From positions 5,785,001 through 5,849,000 of the forward strand of contig NZ_CP017946.1 of NCBI RefSeq assembly GCF_003952665.1: a DNA stretch of 64,000 nt. The letters are read 5' to 3'. Source of the DNA: Bosea sp. Tri-49. Lineage in GTDB: Bacteria > Pseudomonadota > Alphaproteobacteria > Rhizobiales > Beijerinckiaceae. Below the pieces are notes generated by a model. That model worked only from the letters and a program-made list of their open reading frames with translations. It was not told the DNA's origin and did no database searches. The position numbers and the translations under genes were made by a program. This document shows, in pieces, positions 49,384 to 56,301 of the stretch (position 1 is the first letter of the stretch; each line of letters opens with the position of its first letter).

Positions 49384-50048
49384 AATGTTTCAGACTCCCC
49401 GGAATGGACTTCGGCCCGACGCAGATCTTCGATCGGCGTGCCAATCTCCATGACCCAGTAGGTATAGGGGAACCAGTTCCGATGAATCAGGTGCCCTTTG
49501 ACATCCGAGTACGATTCGCGGGCCAGTTGCGCATAGGCTTCCGGCGTCCGCACGTTCTGGCCGCGATCCTTCGAGATGATCCAGCGCGCGACCGGGTTTT
49601 GACCAGCGACGAAGGTGCCGTCCACGGTGACGATCCGCCCGCCCGGCTTGAGAGCGGGGACGAGGATCCGGAACAGCCCCTTCACTTCGTCGTCATCGAG
49701 ATGGTGGAGAAGGCCGGTCGCAAGAACGAGATCGAACTCTCCAAGACCACTCAGGGCCTCGGCGTCTAGCAGTGCCGCATGAAAGCGGCCGCGCGTTCCC
49801 CAGCGGCTCCGGGCCTTCTCGATATAGGGCTCGCTGACATCGTAGCCGACATAGTCGACATCCGGCAGAACGGAGAGGATGTCGGCGGTGCCGCAGCCGA
49901 CATCCAGGACGCGATCCCCGGCACGCGCCCTGAAGAACGCGCCCTGCATCCAACGGCGATTACGGCTCGCGCCCATGAGGGTCTGGGCGAAATCGTAAAC
50001 GGCCGGATGAGACAGGACAGCCCGGATCCCATTTGTAACCTGTGCCAT
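49380..50048 (-). CDS. Class I SAM-dependent methyltransferase
   Basis: A 222-residue Rossmann-fold methyltransferase with GDRVLDVGCGTADIL (motif I, SAM-binding), DYVGYDVSEPYIEKA (motif II), DLVLATGLLHHLDDDEVKGLFRIL (motifs IV-V) and LKPGGRIVTVDG. The substrate is unknown; in this context a sugar or lipid carrier head group is likely. It is translationally coupled to the downstream glycosyltransferase (ATGA overlap) and lies 15 bp after another methyltransferase gene. Confidence 0.87.
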   Translation of the reverse strand: MAQVTNGIRAVLSHPAVYDFAQTLMGASRNRRWMQGAFFRARAGDRVLDVGCGTADILSVLPDVDYVGYDVSEPYIEKARSRWGTRGRFHAALLDAEALSGLGEFDLVLATGLLHHLDDDEVKGLFRILVPALKPGGRIVTVDGTFVAGQNPVARWIISKDRGQNVRTPEAYAQLARESYSDVKGHLIHRNWFPYTYWVMEIGTPIEDLRRAEVHSGESETL

Positions 50049-50063
50049 ACCTCGTCCTCTCGG

Positions 50064-51113
50064 CTAAGCCGCAACAGTCTCTTGCCCGGGAGGAGCGGCA
50101 GTCACGCCCCCTCCGCTCGCTTCGACGCGCTTTCTGGCAACGACGACGCGGCTCCCGCCAGCCGGCCAACGTATGCCACGCAGCGTGAGTTTCACCTCCA
50201 TGTCGAGGATCGCCTGCAAGATGCGGTTGAGCCTGGACGGGATGTTGAATTCCCGTCGAGCAAGGTCGCGCGGATCCTGGTTCGGGGCCGCCTTGCGCGA
50301 GCGCATCCGCGCCAGCGCCATCATCGGCAACAGAAAGACAGTGTAGCTCGACGAGAACAGGATCTCGAAGCCGGCGCGCTCCAGCTTGGCTTCCAGCTCG
50401 CCGCGAACATAGCGGCGCTGATGATGCGCAATATCGTCGGAGACGCTCCAGAGCGAAGGATGCTGCGGCACCGTGGCAATGAAGCCGCCCCCTGGCACCA
50501 GTGCCGCCGCGATGCCTGCAATCGCCTCGTCATCCCGATCGATATGCTCCAGCACGTCGAAGCAGCCGGCAAGGTCGAAGGCGTCGCGCAGCGGCATCCG
50601 GCGCGCATCGGCCTGCAGGAGCTCAACCTGCCCGGGCAGGCGCGGGCGGGCGAGCGAAAGCCCTGCAGTGTGAATCTCGGTTCCGACGATGCGGCGCCAA
50701 TGCCGACTTGCGGCGAGAGCGCCGATGACATTGCCCGAGCCGCAACCGATCTCGCAGAATCGAGTCGCCTCGGGGAAATATTTGTCGACGAGACCGCTGA
50801 TGAGTCGGCGGCGGGCGGCAAACCAGAAATGACCTATCTCCGCCTGGGCGAGAAAGGTGAAATCGGCTGGATCAAAACCGGTCAGCGTATCGGCGAGCGC
50901 CGGAGCGGTCAGCGGAATGCCATCTCGCTGCTGGAGCACATGTCCACAGGATTTGCACACCCAACCCAACGGAAGAGCAGCTTCGTCTAATCCAAAAGGT
51001 GTTTCATCGTCGCAAGAGAAGCAACGGCGCATTGCCATCATATCAAGCATTCTGCCATCTGATGTGTGCCTCAAATCCGGCGCCTTACTGAACACAACTT
51101 GTGCGTGATTCAA
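50064..51113 (-). CDS. Class I SAM-dependent methyltransferase with N-terminal zinc ribbon
   Basis: A 349-residue protein. Near the N-terminus two CxxC pairs, RRCFSCDD and WVCKSCGH, form a likely zinc ribbon. The catalytic domain has ATRFCEIGCGSGNVIGALA (SAM motif I), RLPGQVELLQADARRMPLRDAFDLAGCFDVLEHIDRDDEAIAGI and LVPGGGFIATVPQHPSLWS. A C-terminal hydrophobic segment (FEILFSSSYTVFLLPMMALARM) could associate with the membrane. Proteins of this design occur in polysaccharide and glycolipid clusters. The exact start is uncertain; ATG codons also occur at residues 22-27. Confidence 0.83.
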   Translation of the reverse strand: MNHAQVVFSKAPDLRHTSDGRMLDMMAMRRCFSCDDETPFGLDEAALPLGWVCKSCGHVLQQRDGIPLTAPALADTLTGFDPADFTFLAQAEIGHFWFAARRRLISGLVDKYFPEATRFCEIGCGSGNVIGALAASRHWRRIVGTEIHTAGLSLARPRLPGQVELLQADARRMPLRDAFDLAGCFDVLEHIDRDDEAIAGIAAALVPGGGFIATVPQHPSLWSVSDDIAHHQRRYVRGELEAKLERAGFEILFSSSYTVFLLPMMALARMRSRKAAPNQDPRDLARREFNIPSRLNRILQAILDMEVKLTLRGIRWPAGGSRVVVARKRVEASGGGVTAAPPGQETVAA

Positions 51114-51540
51114 GCCCTATCCGGCCCGTTTCGTATCGTCAGATACGGGATATGGCAATCCAGCGACAGTCCTATTTCGCGACGGTAGGGCCTACATCCT
51201 TGTACTGACCCTCCAGTGCACAGCCTGCTTGCTGTGCTTGGCACCCGTGCTGTGTACCCCACCGTAGGTGTCGAAGCTATGAAGGTTGTTCATCCGAATC
51301 TGGACCTAGAGGCTGGAGGCGCGAAGCTCCAGCTCTTGGGCCGAAGGCACCCGGATGAACGGGCACAAGAATGCCTTCCCGACACCGGCCGGTCGAGCCC
51401 TGCTGGCAAAACGGATCGAGGGAAGCTAGCCGGTATCGGGTTTCGCCGCCGAGCCGCATGTCGACAATTCGATCTTGGACAGCACCAGTTCTGCCTGTCC
51501 AACGCCTGAGCCGGCCGAGGGCCGACCGAGAAGCCTGCGC
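51114..51540. other. Intergenic segment with transposase remnant
   Basis: About 430 bp without an intact gene. It holds the IS481-like remnant described separately (51355-51480) and short inverted repeats such as GAGGCTGGAGG-CGCGAAG-CTCCAGCTC. The left part (51114-51350) includes ACAGCCTGCTTGCTGTG and GCTGTGTACCCC-type short repeats that may be part of the old element end. It separates two groups of leftward polysaccharide genes. Confidence 0.5.
51355..51480 (+). pseudogene. Degenerate IS481-like transposase N-terminus
   Basis: From the ATG at 51355 the frame reads MNGHKNAFPTPAGRALLAKR then IEGS, a stop codon, and continues PVSGFAAEP. This matches the usual start of IS481-family transposases (MN-x-HKNA...TP..RA.....R...G.PV...A.E.GV) with one in-frame stop. 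The remainder of the transposase is absent. It is probably the residue of an insertion event that helped assemble the cluster. Assignment rests on the N-terminal pattern alone. Confidence 0.4.
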
Positions 51541-53325
51541 TCAGGGCCGGAATCCATCGAGATCGTAAACGCGAATGAAGAATGCCGATGTTCCGGGCTC
51601 AGCAACCGGAGTAAGTCCGCGCAACTGCGGCCTGTAACCCAACTCCTCGAGCTTGTCGCGACCCGCATCGCATTCATGCGCGTCACGGCACAGAATCGCG
51701 ATTGACGTTTGGACCGGAAGTGCTTGCAGCACGCTGCGTTCGGTGGTGTCGAAACGGGGCATCATCGCGCCCAGGTGGGACCTGTCCCACTGCCACGCCG
51801 AGATCAGGCTATCCCAATAGTTGAGCCGCAAGTTCATCGTGGCGAAGCGCAGTGAATAGCTCGTCCAGAAGGCGAGATGCGGATTGGAATCGGAATAACT
51901 TTCGCGGTTGAACCAGAACAGCAGCCGCCTTTCGCCCAGCCCGAGCCCCTTGACGAAGCTGCTGATGCGAGCCGTCGCCGAGAGATAGTCGCCGAAATCG
52001 GGAGCGCCGGCCGGTCGGAAGATGCGGCGCGTGTCGCTGTTAATGACAGCCAGCAGGATGAAAAGCAGGCCCAGCCCGGCAAGAGCGAGACGCCACCGGA
52101 AAGCGAAGAGACCCACGAGCAGCAGCGCCAGGCTGGCAAGCAGGAACAGCCACTTGTAGCGGAATTGCGCGACGGAAGCTTCGATCCCCCATAGGCTCGG
52201 CGCCAGGTAGATCGCCAGTAGCGCACCGCCACTCAGCGTGAGAATGATCGCGGTCCATCGCGCAGGCGTCTCGCCCGGACGCAACCGCGTCGCAGCGCTG
52301 GCGGCGCCGGCGAGAATGAACGCCTGCCCAGGCAACAGGTAGCCTGTGTAGAACGATGATTGAAGCGCTGCCCCCCCGATGACGAGATCCCAGTAGAGCA
52401 GGAATGCGAGCGGACCCAGCAGCAGCGCCAGGCCGAGCCAGGTTATCTGCGGTATTCCACCAAGGCGGCGCGTATAGAGGATCGTCGCGCCAGCGACGAT
52501 CAGCGCGAAGACCGGCCCGAGAACCCGATAGTTCATCGGCACCCAGTCGCTCCAAGCGTACTGATAATTCGAGCCGAACCCATTCAGCGAGCGCGTGATC
52601 GCAGGCTGGTCAGCCAGGATAAACAGAAACTTCCCACCGAAGGCGAGGCTGACTAGACCAAGCGCCGCGAGCGCCAGAACGAAGCCTATGCCCAAGGTGA
52701 GGATCGTGATCGCCGCGTCGCGCCATGACCGCCACGACATCACGAGCAGCGCTAGCACCCCGCATCCGGCAAGCAGCACGGTGATCGGATGCGTTGCGGC
52801 GCCAAGCGCGATCAGGGCGCCTGCGGCGATAAACCTGTAGGTGCGAGTGCCCGCGGCTGACGCCATGACGGCGAGTGCCAGCAGGACGAAAGACATGGCG
52901 GGGCCATCGACATAGCCACGCGCCATGGTGGCGACCCAGAGCGGATTCAGTGCCAGCCAGCAACAGATGAAAAACGCGGGACCACGGCCATGGTACTTGG
53001 CGACGAGCCCGTAGACACCCGCTATCGCAAGAGAGGAGAACAGGATGACCAGCAGCTCGCCGGCGATGCGTGGCGTGAAAACCGCGTACAGAAAACTGCC
53101 GGGCAGGACAAAGGGTAATCTTGCCGAATGATAATTCTGGCCGAATTTTATTAGAAGATTTTGATAGTCCAGAAAGTAACCGATGTACATCGCTGGATCG
53201 ACCCAGCCCGGGGGCGGGAACGCCTGCATCGGCGCAAAATGAACGACGGTCGCGGTAATGCAGAATAGAGCGAACATCGGCAGCAAGGCTGAGCCTGGCA
53301 AGGTTCTTTCTTTATGCATGATCAA
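51541..53325 (-). CDS. Polytopic membrane protein with C-terminal Cys-x5-Cys domain (GT-C-like), paralogue 2
   Basis: A 594-residue protein with about 12-13 membrane helices and a 150-residue soluble C-terminal domain. It mirrors the protein at 43422-45242: PPGWVDPAMYIGYFLDYQNLL and QNYHSARLPFVLPG early, MARGYVDGPAMSF and GAATHPITVLL in the middle, LLFWFNRESYSD and IAILCRDAHECDAG in the C-terminal domain. The layout suggests a GT-C glycosyltransferase or related lipid-linked sugar transferase with an extracytoplasmic C-terminal domain. Not assignable to a named family by eye. It is transcribed leftward, following the glycosidase-like gene by about 160 bp. Confidence 0.72.
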   Translation of the reverse strand: MIMHKERTLPGSALLPMFALFCITATVVHFAPMQAFPPPGWVDPAMYIGYFLDYQNLLIKFGQNYHSARLPFVLPGSFLYAVFTPRIAGELLVILFSSLAIAGVYGLVAKYHGRGPAFFICCWLALNPLWVATMARGYVDGPAMSFVLLALAVMASAAGTRTYRFIAAGALIALGAATHPITVLLAGCGVLALLVMSWRSWRDAAITILTLGIGFVLALAALGLVSLAFGGKFLFILADQPAITRSLNGFGSNYQYAWSDWVPMNYRVLGPVFALIVAGATILYTRRLGGIPQITWLGLALLLGPLAFLLYWDLVIGGAALQSSFYTGYLLPGQAFILAGAASAATRLRPGETPARWTAIILTLSGGALLAIYLAPSLWGIEASVAQFRYKWLFLLASLALLLVGLFAFRWRLALAGLGLLFILLAVINSDTRRIFRPAGAPDFGDYLSATARISSFVKGLGLGERRLLFWFNRESYSDSNPHLAFWTSYSLRFATMNLRLNYWDSLISAWQWDRSHLGAMMPRFDTTERSVLQALPVQTSIAILCRDAHECDAGRDKLEELGYRPQLRGLTPVAEPGTSAFFIRVYDLDGFRP

Positions 53326-53484
53326 TAACTTATCTCGCCGGAATCAGATCTAAAGCGATGCTGGAAGAGCGTGCACGGGCACCGGAAGCACCTAGGCATT
53401 GAAAGTGCCTTAGAGACCGACGAGCACAACAACAAGACTGTTCGTAGAAGTTGCAGCACGGTTAGCCGAATCGCTTGTGTCCGT

Positions 53485-54408
53485 TCAGTGTTCCAGCAGG
53501 GCGATGCCAAACCCGGTGCGGCCATAGCCGTTGCCGTTATAGAGCATGTAGCGTCGCCCGCGGTGATCGAAGACGGCCGGATAGGTGCGTTCGGCATCCT
53601 CCCACCCCCCTGCCACGCCGACGAATCTGACGTTGTCATCGATTCGCTGCCACTGCGCGCCATCGGCTGACACGGCAAAGCCAAGCTCGTAGCCTGGTCT
53701 GCGGCGGGCGTACCACATCGAGAATGTTCCATCCGCCTCGCGAAGAACGGCCGGGCGCGATACTGCGAACTCGGCCGGGTCGTCCTCGCCGGCCAGCGGA
53801 ATCACGACTCCCTCCTGCGGCGACCAGACGCAGCCGTCTGGCGAAGTCGCCTGCTGGATGACATGAACCATATCGAGACCTTGCGCACCCCAGCTCAAAT
53901 GGCTGCCGAACCACATGCGCCAGTTCTCACCCTGCCGCAGCACCCAGGGATATCCCAGGGTCAGGGGAGTAACCGGCGTGCGTCCGATCACGGGAACCAT
54001 GCTCGCGCGCTCGAAGCGGGTGCCTTCGGCGTCTCCGACGGCAAGGCCGATAAAGTTCGAGAAAGGCACCGAAGCGCCAACCATCCAGCCCAGATAATAG
54101 GCGAGCAAGCGGTCGCCATCCGGCACGATGCTGGTCACCGTGACACCGTCGCCGTCAAAGGCGCCGCGCGCGCCGGGAGTGAAGAGCGGTCCGCGAACCG
54201 CGCCCAGCACCGAGAACCGGTCACCGTCGAGAGCAATATCCACGCTCGCAAGGCAAGACCGGTTCGAGGCGTCTCGAACCGAAAAGAACACGCTCACGCG
54301 GCCGTCGCCGCGCACCAGTGGCGTCGGATAGGACGCATGTGAATGCCACCACGAACCATTCGGGACAGGGGCGACCACGCGCCCTAGCGGTCGCCAGATC
54401 TGAGCCAC
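53485..54408 (-). CDS. Beta-propeller glycosidase-like protein (GH43/GH32 fold relatives)
   Basis: A 307-residue soluble protein built of repeated blades: SHASYPTPLVRGDGRVSVFFSVRD, GDGVTVTSIVPDGDRLLAYYLGW, LGYPWVLRQGENWRMWFGSH, VSRPAVLREADGTFSMWYARRRPGYELGFAVSADGAQW and ERTYPAVFDHRGRRYMLYNGNGYGRTGFGIA. The repeated F/Y-W-Y strand patterns are those of five-bladed propeller glycosidases and phosphorylases. No signal peptide, so a cytosolic sugar-processing or sugar-binding role is likely. It lies 11 bp downstream of the NeuD-type acyltransferase gene on the same strand. Confidence 0.75.
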   Translation of the reverse strand: MAQIWRPLGRVVAPVPNGSWWHSHASYPTPLVRGDGRVSVFFSVRDASNRSCLASVDIALDGDRFSVLGAVRGPLFTPGARGAFDGDGVTVTSIVPDGDRLLAYYLGWMVGASVPFSNFIGLAVGDAEGTRFERASMVPVIGRTPVTPLTLGYPWVLRQGENWRMWFGSHLSWGAQGLDMVHVIQQATSPDGCVWSPQEGVVIPLAGEDDPAEFAVSRPAVLREADGTFSMWYARRRPGYELGFAVSADGAQWQRIDDNVRFVGVAGGWEDAERTYPAVFDHRGRRYMLYNGNGYGRTGFGIALLEH

Positions 54409-54419
54409 TGCTGTACCGT

Positions 54420-55079
54420 TCAGATTTTCAAGCGCGTCGATGGCACCTTGCGTTTTTCGATCGTCGCGACCGGAGAGTAAACGCCTTCCGGGTCGGTATT
54501 CGCCTGGACGATGCAGCCGGCCCCAAGCAGGGTGAATGGCGCGACCGCAATATGGTCCACGATCGTGCAGTTCACGCCGATGAAGCTATTGGCGCCAATG
54601 GTCACGCCGCCCGATACGACAACATGCGACGAGATGAAGACATTGTCCTCGACGACCGAATGGTGGCCGATATGGTTGCCGCTCCAGAGGGTGACGTTGT
54701 CGCCGATCCGGCAAAACGGCTGCAGCGTATTATCCTCGAGAATGAAGCAGTTCTCGCCGATCTTCTCGGTCAGCACGGTGGCTTTCGGGCTGACATAGCT
54801 CGCAAGCTGGTAGCCGGCCTCGCGAAAGGCGGCCACCTTGTCGGCTCTCAGGCGGTTCATCTTCGCGTAGGAGACCGCGACGAAGGCGTCATGCGCGTTC
54901 GGCGGAAACGCCTTTGCGACCTCTTCGAGCGCGATCAGCGGGCGGCCATGCAGCGTGTCACCCTTGAGGAAGGCCGCATCAACGACGAAAGCCGCGACCT
55001 CACGGTCAAGCGTACGGCGGAAATAGAAATCGGCCAGTTCAGCGATATCGCCGGCGCCGAAGATGATGAGCGGTTTCAT
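54420..55079 (-). CDS. NeuD/PglD-type sugar O/N-acyltransferase
   Basis: A 219-residue acyltransferase. The N-terminal Rossmann-like part (KPLIIFGAGDIAELADFYFRR) is followed by a left-handed beta-helix of hexapeptide repeats: IGENCFILEDNTLQPFCRIGDNVTLWSGNHIGHHSVVEDNVFISSHVVVSGGVTIGANSFIGVNCTIVDHIAVAPFTLLGAGC. The histidine in GNHIGHHS is the probable base. It would acetylate or formylate an amino sugar during polysaccharide synthesis. The start codon overlaps the stop of the upstream methyltransferase (ATGA), indicating coupled translation. Confidence 0.88.
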   Translation of the reverse strand: MKPLIIFGAGDIAELADFYFRRTLDREVAAFVVDAAFLKGDTLHGRPLIALEEVAKAFPPNAHDAFVAVSYAKMNRLRADKVAAFREAGYQLASYVSPKATVLTEKIGENCFILEDNTLQPFCRIGDNVTLWSGNHIGHHSVVEDNVFISSHVVVSGGVTIGANSFIGVNCTIVDHIAVAPFTLLGAGCIVQANTDPEGVYSPVATIEKRKVPSTRLKI

Positions 55080-55717
55080 GGCCTGGCCGTCGTGACGGAG
55101 ATCGTGAACTCATAAAGCGGGTAATCATGCATCAAAACAACATTGCGTCCATAGCGCGCAATACAGTGATTGAATAATTGGCCGGGATCGGGATACCAGA
55201 GCCGGGCTTCCTTCCGATCAGCGTCGGAGAAGCCTGTCAGCGCGTTGAATGCGAAGCCGCGCCGCGCCTTTGCTGCCATCGCATCCAGCGTCGAATGGAC
55301 GAAATTGGTCCACACCGCATCGTCGTAGCCGAAGCGGACATTGAAGATTCCGCTCGCCAGGACGTAATCGGCCGACTCGGGCGGTTCCGTACCGGCGATG
55401 AAGGAGACTGCAGCGTCACCGGCATGGGCGGCCTCGGCCGCAGCGACCATCTCCGGCGAGATGTCACAGCCGACATAACTGAAATCCAGGCCGCTCAAAC
55501 GAAGATATTCGACCAGCGCGCCATAACCGCAGCCGATTTCTGCGATCGATATGGGCTGGGAGCGGTCGATCTGGCGCAGCAATTGCGCGAAGCGTCGATG
55601 CTGGCTGGCCTCGTCCCGCCAGTCGACGCCATTTGGCGTCGCGCCGAACGTACGCAGCTTGCCGGTGTAATACTGGTCAACATCAGACAGGATCTGGGCG
55701 GAGATAGGGTCGGACAT
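55076..55717 (-). CDS. Class I SAM-dependent methyltransferase
   Basis: A 213-residue methyltransferase with PISIAEIGCGYGALVEYLRLSGLDFSYVGCDISPEMVAAA (SAM-binding motifs I and II), SADYVLASGIFNV (motif IV) and a C-terminal HDYPLYEFTISV strand typical of trans-aconitate/TylF-like sugar methyltransferases. The segment RRFAQLLRQIDRSQP and the late LWYPDPGQLFNHCIARYG match a group common in O-antigen clusters. ATG at 55717 is preferred to 55729. Coupled to the NeuD-type gene by a four-base overlap. Confidence 0.85.
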   Translation of the reverse strand: MSDPISAQILSDVDQYYTGKLRTFGATPNGVDWRDEASQHRRFAQLLRQIDRSQPISIAEIGCGYGALVEYLRLSGLDFSYVGCDISPEMVAAAEAAHAGDAAVSFIAGTEPPESADYVLASGIFNVRFGYDDAVWTNFVHSTLDAMAAKARRGFAFNALTGFSDADRKEARLWYPDPGQLFNHCIARYGRNVVLMHDYPLYEFTISVTTARP

Positions 55718-55762
55718 GGCTTGTTCCATTCGCTGATGCGGGTGCTTGCAGATCTCGAACGT

Positions 55763-56059
55763 CTAGACAGCCCGACCTGACCGGATGCTCGGACTCTCGA
55801 GCAGGCCGGGGCCGCGGTTGAAGATCTGATCCAAAATCGAGACCGCGATATCGAATTCGCCATGCGTTTGCGGGTAGGCTTCGTATGGGCCGTAAGCCAT
55901 CCATTCGACTGCAACGCCCGCTTGCGCGAAAATAGTCTCGTCCAGATAGCTCTTCGCACTCGGCCCGCTCAGGCAATGAGTCGCGCCCGCCGCCAGGCAG
56001 AAGCTGAGGAGCTGCCCTTCCATCTCGCTTGTTGAAAAGAACCGCGCGGCTGCCATCAT
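55763..56059 (-). pseudogene. WbqC-family protein, C-terminal remnant
   Basis: About 98 residues reading SFCLAAGATHCLSGPSAKSYLDETIFAQAGVAVEWMAYGPYEAYPQTHGEFDIAVSILDQIFNRGP, which is the C-terminal third of WbqC proteins (usual length about 230 residues). The family pattern LC...GA..YLSGP.A..YLD...F...GI.V.W..Y....Y.Q....F....SILDLLFN is kept. Upstream in this frame a stop occurs near 56095, and no N-terminal WbqC sequence precedes it. WbqC proteins occur in O-antigen clusters and may transfer acyl or aminoacyl groups. This copy is truncated and probably non-functional. Confidence 0.75.
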
Positions 56060-56301
56060 GCGACGCGGTCCTAAGCTATCGTACCGGCAGACTCAACGCC
56101 GACGATCAATGGTGGCGGCATTCGCAATCGTTCGACCACCCTGATCGCCTGTCGCCGAGCTTCAGGCTGTAATGCTGATCGCACGATGGCTGACTTCCTG
56201 ACGCGGACACCACCGACATGCCGGAGTTACGCATCAAAAGGCCCTTGTTCGGACGTTGTCGGTGTCCGGTTTCTGGTGAACTCGCTAGCCTCCATTGGGG
56301 G

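Noticed and set aside
41217..56300. Integrase gene or duplicated tRNA 3' end (att site)
   Set aside because: None could be found by eye in either strand; the island proposal rests on context and composition only.
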